Source of the DNA: SIG452 sp045638525
GTDB lineage: Bacteria > Bacillota > Clostridia > UMGS1840
Reading direction: 5' to 3'
Assembly: GCA_045638525.1 (NCBI GenBank)
Contig: JAZUBQ010000002.1
Location: 1 to 64,000 of the forward strand
Length of the DNA stretch: 64,000 nt
Shown: positions 28,911 to 38,042 of the stretch, piece after piece
Position numbering within the stretch: position 1 is the stretch's first letter
Layout: each line of letters opens with the position of its first letter
Program-made: the position numbers and the translations under genes
Notes under the pieces: model-generated
What the model was told of the DNA's origin: nothing
Databases searched by the model: none
What the model saw: the letters and a program-made list of their open reading frames with translations, nothing else

Positions 28911-29951
28911 ATGCAAAAAAGTTTCATCCTATCTTTTCGAACAATTATGTCTAAATTTTTCTCATTTCTGTTTGTCATAACGGTTGGTTTTGGATTGCTG
29001 TATTACGAAATCCCACACCGTATTTGTGAAAAACTGGCGACCCAATCACTGCATTTTAATCAGAGTACCTTGCAGAACACCTTACAAGAAACTTTCTCCT
29101 TTGGCTTTCGGCAAACTGTTATGGCGGCAATGCCGGTAACTCTGACAGAACCTGAACCAACTGCTGTTCCTACCCTACCGGAACCTACTCCCGTTCCAAC
29201 GCCTGAAACTGATTCCGCAACACAAAAGAATGTCCCGCAAGTGAATATTTCAAATTCTCAGAAAATTGAAATCAAAAACCACGCACAAAAGTCGTTTTCC
29301 GTGGAAGAATTATTAGCAAGACCTCTCCCCTACCAACCAGACACCGGAGGCTACAAAGTCCTGGTAGTTCACACTCACACAACAGAAAGTTATTTTCCAA
29401 ATGACCGTTCCGATGACAACACGCAGAATATGATACAAGTCGGGAAGGAATTTTCTGCAATTTTGGAAGCAAACGGAATCCAAACACTTCACATCACAAA
29501 AGTTCACGACGTTCCTTATACCACTTCCTATAAAAAGAGTTTGGAAAGCATTACCAAAGCATTGGAAGAACATCCTACGATTGAAGTAGTAATTGACTTA
29601 CATCGGGATGCACTCTATAACGAAAACAACGAAAAAATAAAGCCCTTAGCCTCCATCAATCAAATTCCGGCCGCACAGGTTATGATTGTGACAGGAACCG
29701 AACAAGGAGGACTTCCGCATCCGAATTGGGATGATAACCTTTCCTTTGCTGTAAAACTCCAAAACAATCTCATAAAAAATTATCCCGGATTGAGTCGCCC
29801 CATCGACCTACGGAAAGAACGTTTTAATACCCATACCACCAAAAATTCCATCATTTTGGAAATAGGTTCCAACGGAAATACTATGGACGAAGCAATCAAC
29901 GGCGCAAAATTTGCAGCTCAGGCAGTGGCAGACATTCTAAAGGAAAACTAA
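28911..29951 (+). CDS. spoIIP: Stage II sporulation protein P
   Basis: 346 residues. An N-terminal membrane anchor (about 15-30) is followed by a Thr/Pro/Glu-rich linker (PEPTAVPTLPEPTPVPTPE, about 79-99) and the SpoIIP amidase/endopeptidase domain: VLVVHTHTTESYFP, VVIDLHRDAL and FNTHTTKNSIILEIGSNGN. These supply zinc ligands and the catalytic Glu. With SpoIID and SpoIIM it degrades septal peptidoglycan during engulfment. GGAGGC box before the ATG. The convergent neighbour gpr also belongs to sporulation, although in B. subtilis the two are adjacent and codirectional. Confidence 0.95.
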   Translation: MQKSFILSFRTIMSKFFSFLFVITVGFGLLYYEIPHRICEKLATQSLHFNQSTLQNTLQETFSFGFRQTVMAAMPVTLTEPEPTAVPTLPEPTPVPTPETDSATQKNVPQVNISNSQKIEIKNHAQKSFSVEELLARPLPYQPDTGGYKVLVVHTHTTESYFPNDRSDDNTQNMIQVGKEFSAILEANGIQTLHITKVHDVPYTTSYKKSLESITKALEEHPTIEVVIDLHRDALYNENNEKIKPLASINQIPAAQVMIVTGTEQGGLPHPNWDDNLSFAVKLQNNLIKNYPGLSRPIDLRKERFNTHTTKNSIILEIGSNGNTMDEAINGAKFAAQAVADILKEN

Positions 29952-29954
29952 CTG

Positions 29955-30857
29955 CTATGAAACAAAATTTTCCGCAAACAACAAATCAATATTCCGATGC
30001 AACGCAAGATTGATGCCACCCGCTATCAAACGTGCACTTTTTGCAATCAGACTGTCAATTTCTTTCGGACTGACAAACAATTCCCCATCGGTATATTGCA
30101 TCATATTCCGAATCATGCGTTCCGCCTCTTGCAGACTTTCATTCGCCTTAAAAAAGCGAGTCAATGCAGTATAAACAATCGAATCGGAATCTACCACGGT
30201 AGGGATGCCGATGGAAATCACCGGCACTCCCAATGTTTCCTGATTGAGGCCATCCCGTCGATTCCCAACGCCGGAACCCGGATGAATCCCCGTATCGGTC
30301 AGCTGAATTGTGCGAAACATCCGCTCAGGACTTCCGGCACAAAGAGCATCCACCGCTATCACTACAGACGGATGATATTGATTGACGACTCCCTTCACAA
30401 TCTCTACCGTTTCAATTCCTGTGATTCCCAGAACGCCCGGACTGATGGTGCTAACCTCCGAAAAATCCTGGGAATCATCCTGATTCAGATAAGACAAAAT
30501 ATGACCTGTCACCATCACACGTTCTGTAACAGCAGGACCTAATGCATCCGGGGTAATGTTTCGGTTTCCTAATCCAACCACCAGAATTTTCCCGAAATTT
30601 TCCGGCAACAGATGCAAAAGTTCCGATGCCAGAACTTTTGCAATACTTTCAACTGAATTTGTATCACTTTGGGGGAATTCTTTTAATTCCAACGTGACAA
30701 AATTCCCCATAGGTTTTCCAACCAAACGGGATGCCTCCGGCGTGGTAATCTGAATTTGTGTCACGGTGCAAACCTCCGTTTGACGTTCTTGCTGTATAAT
30801 TCCTTCATTCTGATGCGTATAAATGCTTTCCAACGCCAAATCTGTTCTGAGTGACAT
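29955..30857 (-). CDS. gpr: Germination protease GPR (spore protease)
   Basis: 300 residues. The start RTDLALE, then LPENFGKILVVGLGNRNITPDALGP and GVGNRRDGLNQETLGVPVIS are the family blocks, with the aspartate-type active site reported for GPR. It is made as a zymogen in the forespore and degrades small acid-soluble proteins at germination. A CATACTG at about 36 bases before the start resembles the CATACTA -10 of sigma-F/sigma-G promoters, but the -35 is unclear. GGGAGG box at the start. Confidence 0.93.
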   Translation of the reverse strand: MSLRTDLALESIYTHQNEGIIQQERQTEVCTVTQIQITTPEASRLVGKPMGNFVTLELKEFPQSDTNSVESIAKVLASELLHLLPENFGKILVVGLGNRNITPDALGPAVTERVMVTGHILSYLNQDDSQDFSEVSTISPGVLGITGIETVEIVKGVVNQYHPSVVIAVDALCAGSPERMFRTIQLTDTGIHPGSGVGNRRDGLNQETLGVPVISIGIPTVVDSDSIVYTALTRFFKANESLQEAERMIRNMMQYTDGELFVSPKEIDSLIAKSARLIAGGINLALHRNIDLLFAENFVS

Positions 30858-30938
30858 AGAAAGAACCTCCCTAATTCTTAAAAAATGACCTTTCTTTCAG
30901 TATGAACATTTTTCTAAAAAAATATCTGCAAAAAACAA

Positions 30939-30975
30939 AAAATGCAAAACGCCAGCTATGACGTTTTGCATTTTT
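30939..30975. terminator. Bidirectional terminator between amidase and gpr
   Basis: AAAAATGCAAAACG (30938-30951) and CGTTTTGCATTTTT (30962-30975) form a 14-bp stem with a ten-base loop, ending at the amidase stop codon. Confidence 0.85.
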
Positions 30976-30976
30976 C

Positions 30977-32701
30977 TTATTCCAAACAATTTTTGTAAAT
31001 ATTTTCTACGCCCTCAGCAATGTGTACCGCAATTTTCTCCAATCGCTCCGATTTTAATAATTCCTGCAAATCCTGATCGTTAGACATAAACAAACATTCT
31101 ACCAAGATAGCCGGCATATTGGTTTTCTTTAAAACAACAATCTGTGCATTCTGCAGAAGTCCTCTGTCCTGCCCTTCTGTTCCTTTGACCAGATCTTTCT
31201 GCATAATAGCTGCAGCAGTTTTACCTGAAAAAGAAGCGCCTGCTTTTGCCTCATCATAAGCATACATAGTAAGAGTGCCCTGAGGTCCTGAAGTTTCATA
31301 AGAATTATTGTGAATGGACACAAACAACGCTGCATTGGCAGAATTAGCGATATCCGCTCTGTTAGTTAAGCCTACATAAGTATCTGTTGTTCTGGTAGCA
31401 ATCACGTGATAGCCTTTTTCCAGAAGGATTTCCAGCACACGGTTGGAAATGGTTAAATTCAAATCTTTCTCCTGAACAACAACCTTGCCGTCAATTTTTC
31501 CTAAGGCACCCACTTCAGTGCCTCCGTGACCGGGATCCAAAACAATCAGTTTTTTGGAATTTTCCTGATTCACCGTATTATTTTTCACATCCGTCACGGT
31601 AATTCGGAAGGTATCTCCGTCTGCCTGATATTGGTATCCTGCATTTTCTTTTGCACGAATTGTGATTCTGGTTTTATCCGAATGTTCATAAAATTCGATT
31701 GCTTCCACATAATTTCCCGAAAATGTCAGGTTGTTTGCCGTACAAGCTGTATTATAAAAGTCAAACACAATCCGATACGGATTGTACAAAACAAAACAAT
31801 CCGGAGAAAGCACTGTATTGGATGACACGGTAATGGAATCTTTCCCCTCTTGCTTCTCAGCAGTTATTTGACGGATACTGGATGGGGAATCTTTGATATA
31901 CAGGGTAAAAAATCCACCATCATAACCATAGGTAATTTCCGTATCTTTATTTAAATCAATCACAATTCGCACCACATTGGGCGAGTTGGTGAATTGTGAA
32001 AAGCGAACCTTGGAAATATATTCCGATTCCACATTCAAAGCATTGGTATCACTTTTTAATATAGCATTGGGAATATCTAAAACATAACGTTTCGGATTCT
32101 CTAACGTCATAGTTTGTGGTGATTCCACCCTGCCGCTTGCTGTCTGAACCTTTACCAGAAGCTGATTTGCGGTACGCTCGGTGAAAATTTTACTTACGAT
32201 AATATCACCGGCGGTATTAGCCGACTCCTGCTGAGCGCTTTGATTATCCGGCGTTGGGGTAGGTTTGACATTGGTTTCCGAATCCGGCGTTGCAATCAGC
32301 ACACTTCGATTGTTCTGATTCCACTCCACTTGATACCCAAAATTTTCCGCTACAAACCGAATGGGAACAAAGGTTCTGCTCTGCTGTATTACCGCAGGTA
32401 CATCCATTGTAACGGTTTGATTTCCGATGCGAACTTCACGGCTTCCTATGACCATCACAATCTGTGTTTTGGTAGATACAATGGTCACAGTCTGCTTCTC
32501 TTGATCCCACAAAACATCATAGCCCATTGCCTCAGTGACCATTCTCACCGGAACCATGGTCCGACCGTTTTCTATATAAGGTTCCACATCCGATGTAAGC
32601 TCACGATTTTGAAAATAAATCTTAATGGGGTTATCTGCTGAAACAATCACGATATTAAACACAACAAACAAAAGTAAAAATACGCTTACAAACTTTCTCA
32701 T
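30977..32701 (-). CDS. N-acetylmuramoyl-L-alanine amidase with amine-oxidase-like and AMIN domains
   Basis: 574 residues from ATG 32701, which is preceded by a G7 box; an ATG nine bases earlier touches that box. Signal peptide at 1-22. Then two copies of the copper-amine-oxidase N-terminal-like motif (about 30-140; NGRTMVPVRMVTEAMGYDV and QSRTFVPIRFVAENFGYQV), a linker, an AMIN domain (about 165-370), and the zinc amidase_3 domain (VLDPGHGGTEVGALG, then VSIHNNSYETSGPQG and VECLFMSN with the catalytic Glu). Exported and cell-wall bound; it cuts the bond between MurNAc and the peptide. It sits between gpr and ruvB and may act in division or sporulation. Confidence 0.93.
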   Translation of the reverse strand: MRKFVSVFLLLFVVFNIVIVSADNPIKIYFQNRELTSDVEPYIENGRTMVPVRMVTEAMGYDVLWDQEKQTVTIVSTKTQIVMVIGSREVRIGNQTVTMDVPAVIQQSRTFVPIRFVAENFGYQVEWNQNNRSVLIATPDSETNVKPTPTPDNQSAQQESANTAGDIIVSKIFTERTANQLLVKVQTASGRVESPQTMTLENPKRYVLDIPNAILKSDTNALNVESEYISKVRFSQFTNSPNVVRIVIDLNKDTEITYGYDGGFFTLYIKDSPSSIRQITAEKQEGKDSITVSSNTVLSPDCFVLYNPYRIVFDFYNTACTANNLTFSGNYVEAIEFYEHSDKTRITIRAKENAGYQYQADGDTFRITVTDVKNNTVNQENSKKLIVLDPGHGGTEVGALGKIDGKVVVQEKDLNLTISNRVLEILLEKGYHVIATRTTDTYVGLTNRADIANSANAALFVSIHNNSYETSGPQGTLTMYAYDEAKAGASFSGKTAAAIMQKDLVKGTEGQDRGLLQNAQIVVLKKTNMPAILVECLFMSNDQDLQELLKSERLEKIAVHIAEGVENIYKNCLE

Positions 32702-32751
32702 CGGTATCATCCCCCCCTTTTCTTTTCTGTTTTCATGAAACTCTTCTCTCT

Positions 32752-33780
32752 TTATTCTATTGTCAGTTGCTCCATTGTGTCACTTTTGGATTCCTCATAG
32801 GGCACACCAAAATGCTGATATGCCAAACGGGTCACCATTCGTCCACGAGGTGTTCTTTGAAGAAATCCAAGTTGCATTAAATAGGGTTCGTATACATCTT
32901 CAATGGTATTGGAGTCTTCTCCGGTAGTTGCCGCCAAAGTTTCCAATCCAACCGGGCCGCCGCCAAAGGCTTCAATCATGGTAAGAATCATATTTTTATC
33001 CGTTTTATCCAAGCCAATCCGATCAATTTCCAGCATCGAAAGTGCATAATCTGCCGTTTTTGCATCAATAACACCATTGGATTTGATTTCTGCATAATCA
33101 CGAACACGACGAAGCAGTCGGTTAGCAATTCGCGGAGTTCCACGAGAGCGACTTGCGATTTCACGGGCGCCGGAAATTTCAATATTCACACCCAAAATCT
33201 GTGCTGAACGCAGCACAATTTCGGTCAGTTCTTCCGGAGTATACAATTCCAGTCTCTGAAGCACACCAAAACGGTCTCTTAACGGAGCTGTCAGACTACC
33301 TGCCTTGGTGGTGGCTCCGATTAAGGTGAATTTCGGCAAATCCAGACGAATACTTCTTGCTGCAGGTCCTTTGCCGATGATAATATCCAGTGCAAAATCT
33401 TCCATCGCAGGATATAACACTTCTTCCACACTTTTCGACAAACGATGAATTTCATCAATAAACAACACATCGTGTTCTGCCAAATTGGTTAAAATTGCCG
33501 CCAAATCCCCCGGTTTTTCGATGGCAGGACCGGAGGTAATCCGCAGATTTACATTCATTTCGTTGGCAATAATGGTGGCTAATGTGGTTTTCCCAAGTCC
33601 CGGAGGTCCGTAAAACAGACAATGATCCAGAGATTCGTTTCGTTTTTTGGCAGCTTCAATAAAGATTTCCATATTCTCTTTTACTTTTTTCTGCCCGATA
33701 TAATCCGCAAAGGTTTTGGGACGAAGGCTCAGCTCCGAATCATTCCCCATTACTTCGGGTGATACAATTCTTTCTTCCAT
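32752..33780 (-). CDS. ruvB: Holliday junction branch migration ATPase RuvB
   Basis: 342 residues. Walker A GPPGLGKTTLA (about 58-68), Walker B FIDEIHR, sensor GATTKAGSLTAPLRDRFG and the winged-helix C-terminus (LQRTPRGRMVTRLAYQHF). Hexameric motor that drives branch migration with RuvA. Confidence 0.97.
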   Translation of the reverse strand: MEERIVSPEVMGNDSELSLRPKTFADYIGQKKVKENMEIFIEAAKKRNESLDHCLFYGPPGLGKTTLATIIANEMNVNLRITSGPAIEKPGDLAAILTNLAEHDVLFIDEIHRLSKSVEEVLYPAMEDFALDIIIGKGPAARSIRLDLPKFTLIGATTKAGSLTAPLRDRFGVLQRLELYTPEELTEIVLRSAQILGVNIEISGAREIASRSRGTPRIANRLLRRVRDYAEIKSNGVIDAKTADYALSMLEIDRIGLDKTDKNMILTMIEAFGGGPVGLETLAATTGEDSNTIEDVYEPYLMQLGFLQRTPRGRMVTRLAYQHFGVPYEESKSDTMEQLTIE

Positions 33781-33849
33781 AGGTAACTCGGTTCCTTTCC
33801 GAATAATTTGCTTACTGCGTATAAGTGAAAGATGAGTGATTTTCCAAGA

Positions 33850-34440
33850 CTACATCAATTCTTTTAAGGCAAGCTTTATAATTTCTTCTAATTGATTTGA
33901 CTTAGAAGACACGAATTTCACCGCCTGACGAGCTTCGTATGCCGAATATCCAAGCACCATCAGAGCGTTCACTGCTTCTTGTAAAACACTGTTCGATACG
34001 GAAACTGCTTGAGGAACATCAGCTGCAATTTCACGAAGGTCAACACCTTTTAATTTATCTTTTAATTCTACGATAATTTTTTCCGCCATTTTTTTGCCAA
34101 CACCTTGTGCACGGGTAATCGACTGCGCATCCTGTGTGGCAACACTCATAGCAAATTCGGTAGGTGTCAGTGCCGAAAGAACAGCTAATGCAGCTTTCGG
34201 ACCAACGCCGGATACCGACAACAACATTTTAAAAGTGGAAAGTTCTTCTTCGGTGGAAAATCCGTATAAATCCAACGCATCCTCTTTGACATTGAGGTAG
34301 GTATAAACAGTGGTTTCCTGATGATTGGTAACTCTGGCCAATGTGGTATTGGAAGTATAGATTTTATAACCGATTCCACCATTATGTATCACAAGAAAAC
34401 CGTCTTTTGCTTCTGCAATCCCTGAAATACTGTAGTACAT
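33850..34440 (-). CDS. ruvA: Holliday junction branch migration protein RuvA
   Basis: 196 residues. N-terminal OB domain, two helix-hairpin-helix motifs (LLSVSGVGPKAALAVLSALT and ARAQGVGKKMAEKIIVELKD-like) and the C-terminal RuvB-binding domain (EAVNALMVLGYSAYEARQAV). Lies between ruvC (18 bases) and ruvB (69 bases) in one operon. Confidence 0.96.
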   Translation of the reverse strand: MYYSISGIAEAKDGFLVIHNGGIGYKIYTSNTTLARVTNHQETTVYTYLNVKEDALDLYGFSTEEELSTFKMLLSVSGVGPKAALAVLSALTPTEFAMSVATQDAQSITRAQGVGKKMAEKIIVELKDKLKGVDLREIAADVPQAVSVSNSVLQEAVNALMVLGYSAYEARQAVKFVSSKSNQLEEIIKLALKELM

Positions 34441-34458
34441 ATAAGATACCGTCTCTTT

Positions 34459-34956
34459 CTATCGTAATTTATCAAGGTAACTCTGATACCCCGAATAGTT
34501 GGTATGGCACACTGCAATGGCAAGTGCATCCGCCACATCATCCGGCTTTGGAACTTTTTCCAGATTTAAAATGGTTTTTACCATTTTCTGCACCTGCAAT
34601 TTTTCCGCTTTGCCGTACCCTACCACCGCTTGTTTTACCTGCAAAGGAGTATATTCATAAACAGGAACTCCTGCCAGCTGACAAGAAAGTAAGATAACTC
34701 CTCTTGCCTGAGCCACCGCAATCGCCGTAGTGGTATTGGTATTAAAAAACAACTGTTCGATTGCCACCACATCCGGCTTGGTTTCCACAAGCCAAACATT
34801 CATTTCCCGAAAAATAGTTTCCAGCCGTTTAGACATTTCTTCTTTCGGAAAAGTTTCAATTTTCCCATATTTTATGGTTGTATATTTATTCCCGACATAT
34901 TCAATGGCACCTACGCCAACCAAGGCATAGCCGGGGTCAATTCCCAAAACTCTCAT
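34459..34956 (-). CDS. ruvC: Holliday junction resolvase RuvC
   Basis: 165 residues from ATG 34956 (MRVLGIDPGYALVG), the usual RuvC start; the frame is open to 34977. Acidic active-site residues are visible in LGIDPG, VAIEQLFF and KPDDVADALAIAVCH. Resolves four-way junctions with RuvAB. First gene of ruvCAB. No strong ribosome binding site is seen, so the start is by homology. Confidence 0.94.
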   Translation of the reverse strand: MRVLGIDPGYALVGVGAIEYVGNKYTTIKYGKIETFPKEEMSKRLETIFREMNVWLVETKPDVVAIEQLFFNTNTTTAIAVAQARGVILLSCQLAGVPVYEYTPLQVKQAVVGYGKAEKLQVQKMVKTILNLEKVPKPDDVADALAIAVCHTNYSGYQSYLDKLR

Positions 34957-35076
34957 AAATTTGCAAAAAACCATCATTTTTATGCATAAATTCTCAGATG
35001 ATTTTTCTCCTTTTCTTTCATCATTTCCGAAAATTCAAGATTTTTTTATATTTTTTGAAAATTTTCTCAAATAACT

Positions 35077-35094
35077 CTTGCATTTTTATAAACA
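35077..35094 (-). promoter_or_regulatory. Candidate ArgR operator (ARG box) of argGH
   Basis: On the minus strand this reads TGTTTATAAAAATGCAAG. It matches 14 of 18 positions of the Bacillus ARG box CATGAATAAAAATKCAAK, including the last 12 in a row. It covers the -35 hexamer, so a bound repressor would block RNA polymerase. The match was made by eye. Confidence 0.55.
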
Positions 35095-35106
35095 ATGTAG
35101 TATAAT
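35078..35106 (+). promoter_or_regulatory. Promoter of argGH
   Basis: TTGCAT (35078-35083) and TATAAT (35101-35106), spacing 17, about 90 bases before the argG start. The leader carries a weak inverted repeat AGTTTTC/GAAAACT. Confidence 0.75.
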
Positions 35107-35195
35107 TTTGAGGTAAGTTTTCAGAGGAAACAAAAAATTCTACGAAAACTGTCCCATTATTTATTATTATAGCATATATAAAGGAGAAATGCAAG

Positions 35196-36404
35196 ATGAA
35201 AGAGAAAGTTATTTTAGCTTATTCGGGAGGACTTGATACCTCTATCATCATTCCGTGGTTAAAAGAAAACTATGACTATGAAGTAATCGCAGTTTGTGGC
35301 GACGTTGGTCAGGGAAAAGAAACTGACGGTCTGGAAGAAAAAGCGCTGAAAACCGGTGCTTCCAAATGTTACATTGAAGATTTAAGAGAAGAATATGTAA
35401 AAGACTTCATCTATCCCACCGTTCGAGCAGGCGCAGTTTACGAAGGTAAATACTTACTGGGCACTTCTCATGCAAGACCCTGTATCGCAAAAAGACTGGT
35501 TGAAATCGCAAGAGCAGAAGGCGCAACCGCAATCTGTCACGGTGCAACCGGTAAAGGTAATGACCAGGTTCGTTTTGAATTAACCATCAAAGCATTGGCT
35601 CCCGATCTGAAAATCATTGCTCCCTGGAGAATCTGGGATATTAAATCCAGAGATCAGGAAATTGAATACGCTGAAGCAAGAAACATTCCGATTCCCGTTA
35701 CCAAAGAAGATAACTACTCTATGGACAGAAACATCTGGCATTTGTCTCACGAAGGTCAGGACTTGGAAGATCCCTGGAACGAACCTCAGTATGACAAACT
35801 GTTGCACTTAATGGTAACTCCCGAAGCTGCTCCTGACAAAGCAGAATATGTGGAAATCGAATTTGAAAAAGGTGACGCAGTTGCCGTTAACGGCGAAAAA
35901 CTGTCTCCCTTAGGTGTTGTTACCAAATTAAATGAAATCGCTTCCAGAAACGGCGTTGGTATCGACGACATCGTAGAAAACCGTCTGGTTGGTATGAAAT
36001 CCAGAGGTGTTTACGAAACTCCCGGTGGAAAAGTGCTGTACTTTGCACACAGAGATTTGGAATATCTGTGCTTAGATAAATATACCATGCACTACAAAGA
36101 ACAGTTAGCTGTTCGTTTCGCAGAATTAGTTTACGATGGTCTGTGGTTCTCTCCCTTAAGAGAAGCATTGTCCGCATTTGTAGACAAAACTCAGGAAAAT
36201 GTAACCGGTACCGTTAGATTAAAACTCTACAAAGGTAACATTATGTCTGCAGGTAGCAAATCTGATCATTCTTTATACATTGAAGAATATGCAACCTTCG
36301 ATGAAGATGAAGTATACAATCAGAAAGATGCAGAAGGCTTTATCAACCTGTTTGGTTTACAGACCAAAATGAAAGCTCTGGTTGACTTAAAGAACAAGAA
36401 ATAA
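35196..36404 (+). CDS. argG: Argininosuccinate synthase
   Basis: 402 residues, complete. The ATP-binding PP-loop AYSGGLDTSII is at residues 8-18, with GDVGQG, GATGKGNDQVRFE and the C-terminal SLYIEEYATFDEDEVYNQ block. Condenses citrulline and aspartate in arginine synthesis. AAGGAG box. Expressed with argH under the candidate ArgR-controlled promoter. Confidence 0.98.
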   Translation: MKEKVILAYSGGLDTSIIIPWLKENYDYEVIAVCGDVGQGKETDGLEEKALKTGASKCYIEDLREEYVKDFIYPTVRAGAVYEGKYLLGTSHARPCIAKRLVEIARAEGATAICHGATGKGNDQVRFELTIKALAPDLKIIAPWRIWDIKSRDQEIEYAEARNIPIPVTKEDNYSMDRNIWHLSHEGQDLEDPWNEPQYDKLLHLMVTPEAAPDKAEYVEIEFEKGDAVAVNGEKLSPLGVVTKLNEIASRNGVGIDDIVENRLVGMKSRGVYETPGGKVLYFAHRDLEYLCLDKYTMHYKEQLAVRFAELVYDGLWFSPLREALSAFVDKTQENVTGTVRLKLYKGNIMSAGSKSDHSLYIEEYATFDEDEVYNQKDAEGFINLFGLQTKMKALVDLKNKK

Positions 36405-36422
36405 AACAGAATCAAAAAACTA

Positions 36423-36449
36423 AAAAGAGGAGGCATTGCCTCCTCTTTT
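36423..36449 (+). terminator. Hairpin with short T-tract between argG and argH
   Basis: AAAAGAGGAGGC and GCCTCCTCTTTT form a 12-bp stem with a three-base loop. The T-tract is only four bases, so partial termination is likely, giving less argH than argG message. Confidence 0.65.
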
Positions 36450-36471
36450 GGAAAGTTAGGAGATAAGAATC

Positions 36472-37857
36472 ATGAAGCTTTGGGGCGGAAGATTTAATAA
36501 AGAAACAGACAAAGCGGTGGACGATTTTAACAGTTCCATCTCCTTTGACTGCAAAATGTATAAAGAAGATATCGAAGGCAGTATTGCTCATGTAACCATG
36601 CTGGGAAAACAAGGTATTATCCCAGAGGAAAATGCGGAAACCATCAAGGTGGAACTGGGCAAAATCTTAAAAGATATCGAGGACGATAAAATCGAATTCT
36701 CTTTGGAAGCGGAAGATATTCATATGAATATTGAATCCGTTTTAATTGAACGATTAGAAGGCATCGGCAAACAGTTGCATACCGGCAGAAGCCGTAACGA
36801 CCAGGTTGCACTGGACGTAAAAATGTACACCCGAAATGCTATTAATGATATTAAGAGCGAAGTAAAAAATCTGCTTTCCACCATTGCCAAGTTAGCAGAG
36901 CAGGAAAAACTGACTGTTATGCCCGGCTATACCCATCTGCAAAAAGCTCAGCCTATTACTTTGGGACATCATTTGATGGCATATTTTCAGATGTTCAGAC
37001 GTGATTATGAACGTCTGTGTGATTGCTTGGGCAGAATGTCACTCTGTCCGCTTGGAAGCGGTGCATTGGCAACCACAACCTATCCTTTAGACCGTCATCT
37101 GACTGCAAAACTGCTTGGTTTTGACGGACCTACCGAAAACAGTTTAGACGGAGTTTCTGACCGTGATCACGTGGCAGAATTTATTTTCGATTTATCTATG
37201 ATTATGATGCATTTGTCCAGATTCTCGGAAGAAATTATCCTCTGGTGCAGTGACGAATTTTCCTTCATCCGATTAGACGATGCGTATTCCACCGGTTCCA
37301 GCATTATGCCCCAGAAAAAAAATCCCGACATTGCAGAATTAACCCGTGGGAAAACCGGTCGTGTATACGGCTCTTTAATCACTATTTTAACCATTTTAAA
37401 AGGAATTCCTTTAGCATACAACAAGGATATGCAGGAAGATAAAGAAGCTCTGTTTGATGCTTACGAAACTGTGAAAATGTGCTTACCCATTTTCTCTAAA
37501 ATGATTGAAACCATGACTGTTAACACCGAAAAAATGAAAAACGGTGCCAAAGGCGGTTTCACTAATGCTACCGATGCAGCAGACTATTTAGTAAAAAAAG
37601 GTATGCCCTTCAGAGATGCTCACAGAGTCATCGGCGAAATGGTTTCCTACTCCATCGGCGAAAAGATTTCGTTAGAAGAAATCCCCCTGTCCAAATTGAA
37701 AGAATTCTCCGAATTAATCGAAGAAGACTACTATCAGGCAATCGCATTGGAAACCTGCGTCAACGAACGTAACGTATACGGTGGCCCCTCCCCCGATGCT
37801 TTGGGTACTGCTATTAACAATGCAAAAGATTTTTTAAATACTTTAAATATTCTTTAA
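36472..37857 (+). CDS. argH: Argininosuccinate lyase
   Basis: 461 residues. Starts MKLWGGRFNKETDKAVDDFN and holds the superfamily signature GSSIMPQKKNPD, whose Ser is the catalytic base, plus HTGRSRNDQVALD. Splits argininosuccinate to arginine and fumarate. A TTAGGAG box precedes the ATG, just after the argG hairpin. Confidence 0.98.
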   Translation: MKLWGGRFNKETDKAVDDFNSSISFDCKMYKEDIEGSIAHVTMLGKQGIIPEENAETIKVELGKILKDIEDDKIEFSLEAEDIHMNIESVLIERLEGIGKQLHTGRSRNDQVALDVKMYTRNAINDIKSEVKNLLSTIAKLAEQEKLTVMPGYTHLQKAQPITLGHHLMAYFQMFRRDYERLCDCLGRMSLCPLGSGALATTTYPLDRHLTAKLLGFDGPTENSLDGVSDRDHVAEFIFDLSMIMMHLSRFSEEIILWCSDEFSFIRLDDAYSTGSSIMPQKKNPDIAELTRGKTGRVYGSLITILTILKGIPLAYNKDMQEDKEALFDAYETVKMCLPIFSKMIETMTVNTEKMKNGAKGGFTNATDAADYLVKKGMPFRDAHRVIGEMVSYSIGEKISLEEIPLSKLKEFSELIEEDYYQAIALETCVNERNVYGGPSPDALGTAINNAKDFLNTLNIL

Positions 37858-37872
37858 TCATACAATAGTTCT

Positions 37873-37904
37873 CCGTCTGTATCACTAAAAATTGGTACAG
37901 ACGG
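37873..37904. repeat. Stem-loop between argH and tRNA-Arg
   Basis: CCGTCTGTA (37873-37881) and TACAGACGG (37896-37904) pair perfectly. No T-tract follows on the plus strand, so it is not a normal terminator. It may protect the argH 3' end or be a tRNA processing signal. Confidence 0.5.
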
Positions 37905-37923
37905 GGAAAACTCATAAAAATTT

Positions 37924-38000
37924 GCGCTTGTACCTCAGCAGGATAGAGGGTCCGCCTCCTAAGCGGAATGTCCCCGGTTCGACTCCGGGCAAGCGCGCCA
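37924..38000 (+). tRNA. tRNA-Arg (anticodon CCU)
   Basis: 77 nt cloverleaf. The acceptor GCGCTTG pairs with CAAGCGC, followed by discriminator G and encoded CCA. Anticodon stem TCCGC/GCGGA closes loop CTCCTAA, so the anticodon is CCT. The T arm CCCGG-TTCGACT-CCGGG is perfect. It reads AGG codons. It stands directly upstream of the corrinoid protein gene. Confidence 0.95.
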
Positions 38001-38042
38001 AAACAGACTATGCTTACTGTAACAAAATAAAAGGAGACTCCT

